A DNA stretch of 64,000 nucleotides from Dinoroseobacter sp049800775 (GCF_049800775.1 NZ_JBNAFR010000006.1:1-64000), one strand, 5' to 3'; counted from the first letter of the stretch, positions 27,883-38,110 are shown. The notes: generated by a model not told the origin, from the sequence alone. Translations and numbers: made by a program.

Positions 27883-27898
27883 TTGACTGGTCGATCAA
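27883..27898. promoter_or_regulatory. Candidate BetI operator 1
   Basis: The 16-bp sequence TTGACTGGTCGATCAA has TTGA/TCAA arms and matches operator 2 at 13 of 16 positions. It lies 36 bp upstream of the betI start codon, in the control region shared with choX. Confidence 0.7.
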
Positions 27899-27911
27899 GA
27901 ACCTCTCTTTA

Positions 27912-27927
27912 TTGATTAGTCAATCAA
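27912..27927. promoter_or_regulatory. Candidate BetI operator 2
   Basis: The 16-bp sequence TTGATTAGTCAATCAA has perfect 6-bp arms (TTGATT/AATCAA). It lies 28 bp before the choX start, 29 bp from operator 1 start to start, so one repressor system could govern both the bet and cho operons. Confidence 0.7.
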
Positions 27928-27954
27928 GAAAAACGCCTCGGGAGAGTCCGTCTC

Positions 27955-28878
27955 ATGAAACTCACTTCTGCCATCTCGGTGCTCGCGATCTGCAGCGCCA
28001 TGCCCGCCTTTGCCAATTGCACCTCCGTGACCTTCTCGGATGTGGGCTGGACCGACATCACCGCGACCACGGCGGCCACGACCGAGTTGCTGCAGGCGCT
28101 GGGATACGAGACCGAGATCAAGGTCCTGTCGGTGCCGGTGACCTACACCGCCATGGCCGAGGGCGATATCGACGTGTTTCTCGGAAACTGGATGCCCACG
28201 ATGGAGGCCGATATCGCGCCGTACCGCGAGGCGGGCACCGTGGACACCGTGCGCGAGAACCTCGAAGGGGCGAAATACACGCTGGCGGTCAACGACGCGG
28301 CCTTGGCGCTGGGGATCAAGGATTTCGCGGATATCGCGGCCCATGAGGATGCGCTGGACGGCAAGATCTACGGCATCGAGCCGGGCAATGACGGCAACCG
28401 CCTGATCCAGTCCATGATCGACGCCAATGCCTTTGGCCTCGAAGAATTCGAAGTGGTCGAAAGCTCCGAGCAGGGGATGCTGGCGCAGGTGGCGCGCGAA
28501 ACCCGGGGCGGCGATCCGATCGTCTTCCTCGGCTGGGAGCCGCACCCGATGAACGCCAATTTCGAGATGGGCTACCTGACCGGCGGGGACGAGTTCTTTG
28601 GCCCGAATCTGGGCGGGGCAACGGTCTATACCAACACCCGCGCGGGCTATGTGGCGGAATGCCCGAATGTGGGCGCGCTGCTGGGCAACCTGAAATTCTC
28701 CCTCGCGATGGAGAACGAGATCATGGGCGCGATCCTCAATGACGGCGAAGACCCCGAGGATGCGGCCACGGCCTGGATCTCGGCCAATGGCGACATGGTT
28801 CTGGGTTGGCTCGACGGGGTGACCACCGCCGATGGCGGCGACGCCATGGCAGCCGTTAAAGAGGCCTTCGGGCTCTGA
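27955..28878 (+). CDS. choX: Choline ABC importer, substrate-binding protein
   Basis: A 307-residue periplasmic protein with a Sec signal (residues 1-20, cleavage near AFA-N). Family features include VTFSDVGWTDITATTAATTELLQALGY and, for the aromatic choline cage, VFLGNWMPTM near residue 75 and FLGWEPHPMN near 197. The ATG follows GGAGAG. It heads choX-W-V, divergent from betI. Confidence 0.93.
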   Translation: MKLTSAISVLAICSAMPAFANCTSVTFSDVGWTDITATTAATTELLQALGYETEIKVLSVPVTYTAMAEGDIDVFLGNWMPTMEADIAPYREAGTVDTVRENLEGAKYTLAVNDAALALGIKDFADIAAHEDALDGKIYGIEPGNDGNRLIQSMIDANAFGLEEFEVVESSEQGMLAQVARETRGGDPIVFLGWEPHPMNANFEMGYLTGGDEFFGPNLGGATVYTNTRAGYVAECPNVGALLGNLKFSLAMENEIMGAILNDGEDPEDAATAWISANGDMVLGWLDGVTTADGGDAMAAVKEAFGL

Positions 28879-28887
28879 TCCCCGGGC

Positions 28888-28905
28888 GGGGCGCGACAGC
28901 GCCTC
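28888..28905 (+). other. Intercistronic hairpin between choX and choW
   Basis: A 7-bp stem (28888-28894 with 28899-28905, one G-T pair) with a 4-nt loop just after the choX stop, followed by TTTC. It may protect choX mRNA or reduce read-through. Confidence 0.5.
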
Positions 28906-28941
28906 TTTCGACCGGGATAGGAACGACAGACGAGGGACAGC

Positions 28942-29771
28942 GTGGATTGGCTGACGGATACTAAGATCCCGGTGGGGAAGACCGCGCAGGTGGTCTTTGA
29001 CTGGCTGCAGGTCAGCGCCGCGCCGGTCTTCGACTGGATCTCCGACGTGATGGAGGGGTTGATTGACGGGATGCTCTGGGTCTTCCAGACGCCGCACCCC
29101 CTGATCGTGATCGCGGTCTTCGCGGCCATCGCGTGGTTTCTGCAGCGCTCGCGCGCGACCACGGCGATGGTGGTCCTCGGGTTCCTCTTCATCCTCAATC
29201 AGGGCTACTGGGAGGAAACGACCGAGAGCCTGACCCTCGTTCTCGCCTCCTGTCTCGTCTGCATGGCGATCGGTGTTCCCATCGGGATTGCCGCCGCCCA
29301 CCGGCCCTGGCTCTTTCGGGCGCTGCGGCCCTTTCTGGACCTGATGCAGACCCTGCCAACTTTCGTCTATCTCATTCCTGCAATTATCTTTTTCGGGATC
29401 GGCATGGTGCCGGGCCTGATCGCGACGGTGATCTTCGTGGTGCCTGCACCGATCCGGTTGACCCATCTCGGCGTGTCCTCCACGCCCGCGCCGCTGCTGG
29501 AGGCTGCGCGGGCCTTTGGCGCCACATCGCGACAGGTGCTGTGGAAGGTCGAGCTGCCTTATGCCCTGCCACAGATCATGACCGGGCTGAACCAGACCAT
29601 CATGCTGTCGCTTTCGATGGTCGTGATCGCTGCGCTGGTCGGGGCGGACGGGCTGGGCGTGCCGGTTGTACGCGCGCTCAACCAGGTGAACACCGCGCTT
29701 GGGTTCGAGAGCGGCTTCGTGATCGTGGTCGTCGCCATCCTTCTCGACCGCGTCCTGCGGGTGGAGCGCAA

Positions 29772-29775
<4 letters not shown>
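28942..29775 (+). CDS. choW: Choline ABC importer, permease
   Basis: A 277-residue permease of the ProW/OpuAB type with six or so helices. The EAA loop is in ARAFGATSRQVLWKVELPYALPQI near residue 190. The N-terminal 45 residues are soluble. Translation starts at the GTG at 28942 behind CGAGGGACA. The stop overlaps the choV ATG by three bases (ATGA). Confidence 0.93.
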
Positions 29776-30800
<1,025 letters not shown>

Positions 30801-31105
30801 TCCGGGCGGGCGCGGCCCGGCGCGTCTGTTGCCGGAATGGCAACTCTGTGCTACCAAATTCGATATTATTGATGGCGCGCAGGGTGTTTTTCAGCGCGAT
30901 GTTTTGTCTTGAGGGGGCCGGGTGGCATCACATGGAATCCAGACGATTGCGCGTTGGGGGGCGGGTCGCCGCGATCCCGGGGCCGTCGTCTTGGTCCGCC
31001 CGGCGTCGGTTTTCAAATCTGACAGCTCTGAGCTGAGCCCGGACCCGGCGGGTCGGGGCCTGTGCGCTTGGGCTGTGTCCGTTTCCAGCCGCAGGCGAGG
31101 TTTTC
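30801..31105. other. Intergenic region between choV and the DyP cassette
   Basis: About 305 bp without a gene. It contains a perfect 6-bp inverted repeat GTTGCC/GGCAAC with a 5-nt loop (30828-30844), which could end the cho message or bind a regulator, and a short AT-rich stretch (30855-30880) where a promoter for the next operon may lie. No promoter boxes are clear enough to name. Confidence 0.5.
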
Positions 31106-32341
31106 ATGCACAACAAATTCACCGTGGTGGCCCGGGTCCGGCCCGGCCAGCAGGGCGCGCTTGTCGCGATGCTCAAGGACAATCACTACGTCTTTCCCGG
31201 GGCTGACACCGATGATTTCGGGTTTCAGGACATGCCCGAGCTGCATTTCGCGTCGCTCTGTCTCTACGATGATCCCACCGATGGCTGGTCGCTGCTCTTT
31301 GAGCACAACGTGGATGGCGAGATCGGGGATCACCTGCGCCAGCTGATCGCCACGGCGGAGACGCGGGATGGCGGTGCATTCCTTCTGGGGCTCTACCGGC
31401 TTTGCGAGGGGTTCGAAGATGGCACGCTGGACCAGCTTCATGGCTACATGTTCAAGCGGGTTCACAGGCCCGCGGCCGGATTCATCTCGGCGGTGAACAT
31501 GTCGCGCGAGCAGATCCTGCTGGACGCCGCGGTCTATGAGGTGGTCGACCGCACCCTGGGTGAGGCGGGCGTGCCGCTGGACGGGGCTGCGGCGCAACAG
31601 GCCGTGCTCGCCGCGCTGGACGCGGATGCCGAAACACAGGAGCGGTGGCACAGCCTCAGGGATCCGGGCGTCGAGATGGATTTCGCGGGCAAGGCCAAGG
31701 CCGTGGCGAGCCTGCTCGGGCACGGGATCGGGTTTCTGGGGCTCGCGCTGATCAACCTGATCCCCGAACGGACCGCGCGCATGGATCAGGCCCGGCCGGA
31801 TCCGGATCTGCGGCGATCCCTCGAGATCGGCGAAGACCTCGTGCCCACCAATCACATGCTGAGCGTCGTGCATCTGCATACCGATGCCGGGCGGCAGATG
31901 GCCAAGCGCATGTCCTTCGGCATCCTGCGACAGCTTGTGGCGCTGATCTTCAACAAGAGCTTTCTGGGTGAGATCAACACGATCCATTTCGCCCATTGGG
32001 CCTTTGCCAATGACAAGCGCCGCCTGATCTTCGTCAGCAATTACGACGGCTCATGGCGCAGTTATCTCGATGACTTCACGCTCAAGGCCAGCAACGGGCT
32101 GAACCTCGCCTGGGCCCATTCCACGGGCTTTCCCAAGACATGGGCGATGCTTTGGGGCGGGGCCTCCATGGGGCCGGAATTCATCGATTTCGCGCGCCGG
32201 TCCATGTATCCGACGCTGGTCTGGTACAACGCCTATCCGACGCTGAGCGTGACGAATATCGCCCGCAACCGCGCCCTGCGCGCGGCCCTGAAAGAGGCCC
32301 GCAAGGGCAGCACGACCACCGCCTGGCTGGAGCTTGTCTGA
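31106..32341 (+). CDS. Uncharacterised partner protein of a DyP peroxidase
   Basis: A 411-residue protein I cannot assign to a named family. The first strand-helix unit, FTVVARVRPGQQGALVAML, looks like the start of an alpha/beta-barrel (dimeric ferredoxin-like) domain, the fold class that includes DyP. About residues 200-225 contain a hydrophobic helix (GHGIGFLGLALINLIPE). The C-terminal half is rich in aromatics (NTIHFAHWAF, FVSNYDGSWRSYLDDF, YPTLVWYNAYPTLS) and conserved-looking. It ends 1 bp before the peroxidase gene, so the two are co-translated. No signal peptide is seen. A role with the peroxidase is inferred from coupling only. Confidence 0.75.
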   Translation: MHNKFTVVARVRPGQQGALVAMLKDNHYVFPGADTDDFGFQDMPELHFASLCLYDDPTDGWSLLFEHNVDGEIGDHLRQLIATAETRDGGAFLLGLYRLCEGFEDGTLDQLHGYMFKRVHRPAAGFISAVNMSREQILLDAAVYEVVDRTLGEAGVPLDGAAAQQAVLAALDADAETQERWHSLRDPGVEMDFAGKAKAVASLLGHGIGFLGLALINLIPERTARMDQARPDPDLRRSLEIGEDLVPTNHMLSVVHLHTDAGRQMAKRMSFGILRQLVALIFNKSFLGEINTIHFAHWAFANDKRRLIFVSNYDGSWRSYLDDFTLKASNGLNLAWAHSTGFPKTWAMLWGGASMGPEFIDFARRSMYPTLVWYNAYPTLSVTNIARNRALRAALKEARKGSTTTAWLELV

Positions 32342-32342
32342 C

Positions 32343-33803
32343 ATGGAATATCCCGATCTCAGTGTGAGCCCGAACATCCAGGGCATCTTCTTTCGCGGCT
32401 ATACCAAGCTCGATCAGGCGGCATATGGCTTCTTCAAGGTCACGGACCGGGCGGCGTTTCAGCGCTGGCTCGACGGGATGCTCGCGGGCGGTCGGATCAC
32501 CTCCGCCGCCGAAAAGCAGCCTGCGGACAGCGTGCAGAACCGGATGAACATCGCCTTCACCGCCCCGGGCCTCAAGGCGCTCTTGGAGGATGGGTTTCTC
32601 GGCGAAAGCTATGACCATTCCTTCACCGGCGGCATGGTCGCGCCGGAACGGAGCCGGATCCTCGGCGATGTGGACGCCAATGACCCCCGGCACTGGCTTT
32701 GGGGTGGCCATGACGAGATCCACGGGGTGCTGATGTCCTTTGCCCCCACCAAGGAGGTCGCGCGGGACGAGCTTCTGGCCTGCCTGTGCGCCAATAACGG
32801 CGCCGACTGTATGCATCACAGTTTTGGCGGGCTGGAGCGCACCCACAAGGAGCCCTTCGGGTTTCTCGACGGGGTCAGCCAGCCGGTGGTTGCGGGGACG
32901 CCGCGCGAAACCTTCCTCAAGCGCGAGCGGCCGAAGGAGGCCAAGCTGATGGTCGTGCCGCCGGGCGAGCTGATCCTCGGCTACCCCGATGGCACGGGCA
33001 AGCTGCCCGAGACGCCCGCGACCAGTGCCGGGCTCGACCCGGACGGGATCCTGCCGCCGCATCCAACATGGAACGAGCGCCGCGATTTCGGCAAGGACGG
33101 CTCCTATCTGGTGTTCCGCACGCTGGAGCAGCATGTGGACGCGTTCTGGGACTATGTGAACGAGGTGGCCACGGGCGAGGAGAATGACACGCCCATCGAT
33201 CTGGCCGAGAAGATGGTGGGGCGGGGCATGGATGGGCGCGCCCTGGCTCCGAACCCCGATGCCGAGAACAACAATAACAGCTTCGATTTCACCGATGACC
33301 GGGACGGGAAGTTCTGCCCCATCGGCTCCCATGTGCGGCGGGGCAACAACCGCGCGGTGAATATCCGCAACGAGAAGGTCTCGCTGGATGTCACCCAGCG
33401 CCACCGGATCCTGCGCCGCGCGCGGATTTACGAGGAAGAGGGCGAGACCGGCCTGCAATTCATCTGTTTTCAGGCCTCGATCGTGCGGCAGTTCGAGTTC
33501 ATGCAATCCACATGGTGCAACAACGCCTTCTTTCAGGGGCTGCAAAAGGAGGTCGACCCGATCATCGGCACCCCGCGCGCGCCCCGGGGCGGGGTCGGGC
33601 CCGTGGACCGGTTCACCATCCCGCGCACGCCCTATCGCCGGGTGCTCAAGAGCGTGCCGCAATTCGTCACCGTCAAGGGCGGGGCCTATTTCTTCATGCC
33701 GAGCCTCGACGCATTGCGCTTTGTCGCCCAGTCCTGCGCGGCGGCCACGGCGTTGAAAAGCGTTCAGCGCGCGCCGGAAGAGGGGCCCGCAGACGCGCTG
33801 TGA
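32343..33803 (+). CDS. DyP-type heme peroxidase
   Basis: A 486-residue dye-decolorising peroxidase, longer than the 300-residue YfeX type. The distal GxxDG motif is GFLDG with the acid at D176; the proximal heme ligand is H330 in PIGSHVRRGN; the distal arginine is probably in RRARIY near 359. No Sec or Tat signal is visible, so it is probably cytoplasmic. The ATG at 32343 is used; a TTG three codons earlier overlaps the upstream gene. Family enzymes use hydrogen peroxide to oxidise dyes, phenols or lignin-like substrates; the natural substrate is unknown. Confidence 0.88.
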   Translation: MEYPDLSVSPNIQGIFFRGYTKLDQAAYGFFKVTDRAAFQRWLDGMLAGGRITSAAEKQPADSVQNRMNIAFTAPGLKALLEDGFLGESYDHSFTGGMVAPERSRILGDVDANDPRHWLWGGHDEIHGVLMSFAPTKEVARDELLACLCANNGADCMHHSFGGLERTHKEPFGFLDGVSQPVVAGTPRETFLKRERPKEAKLMVVPPGELILGYPDGTGKLPETPATSAGLDPDGILPPHPTWNERRDFGKDGSYLVFRTLEQHVDAFWDYVNEVATGEENDTPIDLAEKMVGRGMDGRALAPNPDAENNNNSFDFTDDRDGKFCPIGSHVRRGNNRAVNIRNEKVSLDVTQRHRILRRARIYEEEGETGLQFICFQASIVRQFEFMQSTWCNNAFFQGLQKEVDPIIGTPRAPRGGVGPVDRFTIPRTPYRRVLKSVPQFVTVKGGAYFFMPSLDALRFVAQSCAAATALKSVQRAPEEGPADAL

Positions 33804-33828
33804 CAGGGCAGACCGGGTTAGAGTGCCT

Positions 33829-33845
33829 GCCCGTGAGGCACGGGC
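33829..33845 (+). terminator. Hairpin after the DyP gene
   Basis: A perfect 7-bp stem GCCCGTG/CACGGGC with a 3-nt loop lies 26 bp after the peroxidase stop. There is no T-run. Confidence 0.4.
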
Positions 33846-33918
33846 GGGAACCGGCGTGCTTGACGTACGGGAAAGCTGGCGCACCGCGCGCAGGCTGCGC
33901 TTGACGGCCTTGGTGAAT

Positions 33919-33937
33919 TGCGATCATCCTGATCGCA
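33919..33937. promoter_or_regulatory. Perfect palindrome upstream of the TAXI binding-protein gene
   Basis: TGCGATCA-TCC-TGATCGCA: 8-bp perfect arms around 3 bp, ending 28 bp before the start codon. The shape fits a dimeric repressor site (GntR- or LacI-sized). No regulator gene is adjacent. Confidence 0.5.
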
Positions 33938-33965
33938 TAACAACAAGTTTCCAACGGGAGTACTC

Positions 33966-34934
33966 ATGAAACACTATATGACAGCGGCTGTGGTTGCGGC
34001 AGCAACCGCGATCGGCGGCGGCAACGCGACAGCGCAGGAAAGCTTCATTTCCATCGGCACCGGCGGTGTGACGGGCGTGTACTACCCAACGGGCGGCGCG
34101 ATCTGCCGTCTGGTGAACCGGGGTCGCAAGGAGCATGGCATCCGCTGCGGTGTGGAATCGACCGGTGGGTCGGTGTTCAACATCAACGCGATCCGGGGCG
34201 GCGAGCTTGAGTTCGGCGTGGCCCAGTCCGACTGGCAGTTCCACGCGTTCAACGGCACCTCCCGCTTCGAAGAGCAGGGCCCGTTCGAAGGCCTGCGCGC
34301 GATCTTCTCGGTCCATCCCGAGCCCTTCACGGTTGTGGCGCGCGCGGATGCGGGCATCGCGACCTTCGAGGATCTCAAGGGCAAGCGCGTGAATGTGGGC
34401 AACCCGGGGTCGGGTCAGCGCGGCACGATGGAAGTGCTCATGGGCGCCATGGGCTGGACCATGGATGACTTCACCGTCGCCTCCGAGCTTCAGGCCGCCG
34501 AGCAGTCCCAGGCGCTTTGCGACAACAATATCGACGCGATGATCTACACCGTCGGCCACCCCTCCGGCTCGATCCAGGAGGCCACGACCGCTTGCGACAG
34601 CGTTCTGGTGACCGTGGCGAATGACGCGGTGGATGGCCTTGTGGCGGACAACCCGTTTTACCGGACGGCCACCATTCCCGGTGGCATGTATCGCGGCTCG
34701 GATGAGGACGTGATGACCTTCGGTGTCGGCGCGACCTTCGTCAGCTCCACGGATGTGCCGGACGAGGTGGTCTACGAGGTGGTCTCCGCCGTCTTTGAGA
34801 ACATCGACCAGTTCCGCGGTCTGCACCCGGCCTTCGCCAATCTCGACCCCAAGCAGATGGCCACGGCTGGTCTGTCCGCGCCTCTGCACCCGGGTGCCGA
34901 GAAGTATTTCAAGGAAGCCGGCCTGATCGACTAA
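33966..34934 (+). CDS. TRAP transporter solute-binding protein, TAXI family
   Basis: A 322-residue periplasmic protein with a signal peptide (residues 1-23, cleavage after ATA). The TAXI hallmark FISIGTGGVTGVYYPTGGAICRLVN begins at residue 27, followed by STGGSVFNINAIRGGELEFGVAQSD. Related TAXI binders take glutamate/glutamine-like or other organic acids; the ligand here is unknown. It is separated from the fused permease gene by a terminator-like hairpin. Confidence 0.92.
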   Translation: MKHYMTAAVVAAATAIGGGNATAQESFISIGTGGVTGVYYPTGGAICRLVNRGRKEHGIRCGVESTGGSVFNINAIRGGELEFGVAQSDWQFHAFNGTSRFEEQGPFEGLRAIFSVHPEPFTVVARADAGIATFEDLKGKRVNVGNPGSGQRGTMEVLMGAMGWTMDDFTVASELQAAEQSQALCDNNIDAMIYTVGHPSGSIQEATTACDSVLVTVANDAVDGLVADNPFYRTATIPGGMYRGSDEDVMTFGVGATFVSSTDVPDEVVYEVVSAVFENIDQFRGLHPAFANLDPKQMATAGLSAPLHPGAEKYFKEAGLID

Positions 34935-34957
34935 GTCGGTCCGTCCCAAGATCGGCA

Positions 34958-34990
34958 GCTCCGGGTCTTGCACCCGGGGCGCCCTTTTTT
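34958..34990 (+). terminator. Attenuator-like terminator between the TAXI binder and its permease
   Basis: A 9-bp stem GCTCCGGGT/ACCCGGGGC (one T-G pair) with a 5-nt loop, then six T after 4 nt. It lies inside the operon, so it probably lets only a fraction of transcripts continue to the permease. Confidence 0.75.
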
Positions 34991-35018
34991 AGTCCCCGAT
35001 TTTCAAGAGGCTGCACCG

Positions 35019-37661
35019 ATGGCAGACAAACCCCCGCAGTCCGAGTCCGGCCGCCAGTTCACTGATGAGGAACTGCAGGATCTCGTCGCCTCCACTGACA
35101 GTGGCGCCCGCAACCCGGCAAACCGCAATGTCGCCCTTCTGATCGCGGGGCTGGCGCTCGTCTGGTCGCTGTTCCAGCTCTGGATCGCGCAGCCGCAGCT
35201 CTGGTTTGCCGAATATGTCAAGGTGCTGAACTCGTCCCAGACCCGGCCCTTGCACCTGACCTTTGCCATCGTTCTGGCGTTTCTGGCCTATCCGGCCTTC
35301 AAAAGCTCCCCCCGCGACCGCATCCCGATCTTTGACTGGGTGCTGATCGCCGTCGGCGGGTTCTGTTCCTTCTATATCTTCTGGTTTGCGGACACGCTGG
35401 CGCTGACGGCGCGGTCGGGCCTGCCGACCCAGACCCAGATCATCATCGGTGCGGTCGGCCTGCTGACATTGCTGGAGGCCAGCCGACGCGCGCTTGGCCC
35501 GGCGCTGACCATCGTCGGATCGCTGTTCCTGCTCTACGCCTATATGGGGCAGGGCTGGCTGATCCCGAACCTGATCGAGCACGAGGGCCTGTCCTTTACC
35601 GCGTTGATGAACGCGCAATGGCTCGACACGGCCGGGGTGTTCGGCATCCCGCTGGGGGTCTCCACGGCCTTTGTCTTTCTATTCGTGCTCTTCGGCTCGC
35701 TGCTCGATAAGGCGGGCGCGGGCAATTACTTCATCAAACTCGCCTTTGCGGGCCTTGGCCACCTGCGCGGGGGTCCGGCCAAGGCGGCCGTGGTTGGCTC
35801 GGCCATGACCGGCCTGATCTCGGGCTCGTCGATCGCCAATGTGGTGACGACCGGGACCTTCACCATCCCGCTGATGAAGCGGGTGGGCTTTTCCGCCGAA
35901 CAGGCGGGCTCGGTCGAGGTCGCCTCGTCGGTGAACGGCCAGATCATGCCCCCCGTCATGGGGGCTGCGGCCTTCCTGATGGTGGAGTTCATCGGGATCT
36001 CTTACGTCGAGGTCATCAAGCACGCCTTCATCCCGGCGGTGATTTCCTACATCGCGCTGGTCTATATCGTGCATCTGGAGGCCCTGAAAAAGGACATGCC
36101 GGCGCTCGGCGAGGCCAAGAGCTTCGTCGGGATGATCGTCAAGTTCTTCGTCGGCTTCGCCATCGCAGGGGTCGCGTTCACGATCCTGATCTACGCGGTT
36201 GGCGCGCTGAAGGCGGTTGCCCCGGCGCTGACCGGGCCGCTCATGGCGGCAGTTCTGCTGGCGGTCTACATCTGGCTCGTGGCCATCGCGTCGCGCCGTC
36301 CGGATCTGGAGGTCGATGACCCCAACGCCACCGAGATCAAGCTGCCCGAGGTCAAGGACGTCTACGCCACCGGTCTGCACTATGTGCTGCCCATCGTGGT
36401 GCTGGTCTGGTTCCTGATGGTCGAGCGTCAGAGCCCGGCCAAATCCGCCTTCTACGCGACATCGCTGATGATCTTCATCATTCTGACCCAGCGCCCGCTC
36501 AAGGCGTTCTTCCGGGGGGCTGCAGCCCAGGCGATGGAGGAGTTCAAAGGCGGGTTTCAGGATCTGATCGACGGTCTGATCGCCGGTGCGCGCAACATGA
36601 TCGGGATCGGGGTCGCCACGGCGGCGGCGGGCATCATCGTGGCCACGGTCACCAAGACGCCCATCGGGACCGAGCTGGCCGGGCTGGTCGAACAGCTCTC
36701 CGGTGGGGTGCTGATCATCATGCTGATCCTCGTCGGGCTCTTCTCGCTCATCCTCGGGATGGGGCTGCCGACCACGGCGAACTACATCGTCGTTTCGTCG
36801 CTCATGGCGTCGGTGGTGGTCTCGCTCGGGGCGCAGGAAGGCCTGATCGTGCCCCTGATCGCGGCGCATCTCTTTGTCTTCTATTTCGGGATCATGGCCG
36901 ATGTGACGCCACCGGTGGGGCTTGCGAGTTTCGCGGCCGCGGCGGTGTCCGGCGGCGATCCGATCAAGACCGGTTTCACGGCCTTCTTCTACAGCCTGCG
37001 GACCGTGGCCTTGCCGTTTCTGTTCATCTTCAACCCAACGCTGATCCTGTACGGGGTCGATCTGGGGACCTGGCAGGGGGTGGTCCAGGCCATCGGGGTC
37101 TTCATCGTGGCGACCTTTGCGATGCTGCTCTTTGCAGCCGCGACGCAGGGCTATTTCCTCGCCAAGTCGAAGATCCACGAGAGCCTCGCGCTCTTGCTGG
37201 TGGCCTTCACCCTGTTCGTGCCGAATGTCTGGCTCAACATGCTGCAGCCGCCCTTCCGCGATGCCCCGCCGGCAGAGTTCGAACAGGTGGTCGCGGACGC
37301 GCAGTCGGGCGATGCCTTGCGGCTGCTGATCCGGGGTCCTGACTTTAACACCGGCGAGGTCGCCGAGACGACCCTGTTGATGAAGATCGAGGATGGCTCG
37401 CTGGCCGAGCGGATCACCGCCTCGGGCCTGCTTCTGATCCCCGAGGGCGAGACCGTGCGGCTCGACGAGCCGTCCTTTGGCACGGAGACCGCCGAGATCC
37501 TCGCGGATTTCGACTTCTACGCGGATGAGCCCGTGGAGATCGCCTCGATCCAGGTGCCCCAGCGCCAGCTGCCCGAGCAGGTGTTCTACATCCCGGCGCT
37601 CTTGTTGCTGGGTGGCGTGATCGCCCTGCAGCGGCGGCGTCAAACCACGCCGGCCTTTTGA
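35019..37661 (+). CDS. TRAP transporter fused permease (DctQ-DctM) with C-terminal DUF3394 region
   Basis: An 880-residue membrane protein. Residues about 35-190 correspond to the small DctQ part, about 200-700 to the large DctM part (GLISGSSIANVVTTGTFTIPL near 270 and LGMGLPTTANYIVVSSLMASV near 580). After the last helices, residues about 740-850 form a soluble, strand-rich region (PPAEFEQVVADA, LLIPEGETVRLDEP) matching the DUF3394 tail seen in such fusions, and a final helix. The ATG at 35019 follows AAGAGG; an upstream in-frame ATG falls in the terminator. Confidence 0.92.
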   Translation: MADKPPQSESGRQFTDEELQDLVASTDSGARNPANRNVALLIAGLALVWSLFQLWIAQPQLWFAEYVKVLNSSQTRPLHLTFAIVLAFLAYPAFKSSPRDRIPIFDWVLIAVGGFCSFYIFWFADTLALTARSGLPTQTQIIIGAVGLLTLLEASRRALGPALTIVGSLFLLYAYMGQGWLIPNLIEHEGLSFTALMNAQWLDTAGVFGIPLGVSTAFVFLFVLFGSLLDKAGAGNYFIKLAFAGLGHLRGGPAKAAVVGSAMTGLISGSSIANVVTTGTFTIPLMKRVGFSAEQAGSVEVASSVNGQIMPPVMGAAAFLMVEFIGISYVEVIKHAFIPAVISYIALVYIVHLEALKKDMPALGEAKSFVGMIVKFFVGFAIAGVAFTILIYAVGALKAVAPALTGPLMAAVLLAVYIWLVAIASRRPDLEVDDPNATEIKLPEVKDVYATGLHYVLPIVVLVWFLMVERQSPAKSAFYATSLMIFIILTQRPLKAFFRGAAAQAMEEFKGGFQDLIDGLIAGARNMIGIGVATAAAGIIVATVTKTPIGTELAGLVEQLSGGVLIIMLILVGLFSLILGMGLPTTANYIVVSSLMASVVVSLGAQEGLIVPLIAAHLFVFYFGIMADVTPPVGLASFAAAAVSGGDPIKTGFTAFFYSLRTVALPFLFIFNPTLILYGVDLGTWQGVVQAIGVFIVATFAMLLFAAATQGYFLAKSKIHESLALLLVAFTLFVPNVWLNMLQPPFRDAPPAEFEQVVADAQSGDALRLLIRGPDFNTGEVAETTLLMKIEDGSLAERITASGLLLIPEGETVRLDEPSFGTETAEILADFDFYADEPVEIASIQVPQRQLPEQVFYIPALLLLGGVIALQRRRQTTPAF

Positions 37662-37673
37662 GAGGAGCCTCCC

Positions 37674-38105
37674 ATGTTCAAGACACTGCTTTTGCCCGTG
37701 GACCTTTCAAGCCCGCAAAGCTGGGAAAACGCCCTGCCTGCTGCGCTGCGGCTCGGCAACTCGGATTGCGCCCTGCATATCGTGACCGTGGTGCCGGATT
37801 TCGGCCTCTCGGTCGTGGGGAGCTTTTTCGAAGAGGGGTTCGAGAAACGCGCCCTGCATGAGGTCGGCGAGAAGCTGACCGCTTGGGTGCAGGCGCATGT
37901 CCCCGAGGGGGTCGATGTGCATCCCCATGTGATGCATGGCCGGGTCTATGACGAGATCATTCGCGCCGCCGACCGGTTGGATGTGGACGCGATCGTTTTG
38001 GGCTCGCATCGCCCGGACATCGCGGATTACCTGCTTGGGCCCAACGCGGCGCGCGTGGTGCGCCACGCCAAGCAGTCGGTCTTTGTGGTGCGCGGAGACG
38101 GATAA
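37674..38105 (+). CDS. UspA-family protein
   Basis: A 143-residue universal stress protein. The core FKTLLLPVDLSSPQS opens the fold, and the ATP-binding loop is GSHRPDIADYLLGPNAARVVRHAKQSVFVVRG (about 111-140), though the usual GxxG-9x-G(S/T) is altered to GSHRP...GPNA. In the Halomonas TeaABC TRAP system a Usp protein (TeaD) regulates transport; the same role is likely here because the gene sits 12 bp after the permease. Confidence 0.88.
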   Translation: MFKTLLLPVDLSSPQSWENALPAALRLGNSDCALHIVTVVPDFGLSVVGSFFEEGFEKRALHEVGEKLTAWVQAHVPEGVDVHPHVMHGRVYDEIIRAADRLDVDAIVLGSHRPDIADYLLGPNAARVVRHAKQSVFVVRGDG

Positions 38106-38110
38106 AGACC

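Noticed and set aside
31880..32386. Fusion of the DyP partner and the peroxidase into one protein
   Set aside because: A TGA at 32339-32341 separates them cleanly and the peroxidase has its own ATG; no sign of a frameshift.
34968..35018. A longer N-terminus for the fused TRAP permease
   Set aside because: The extra codons lie in the terminator hairpin and its T-run; the ATG at 35019 has a good ribosome site.
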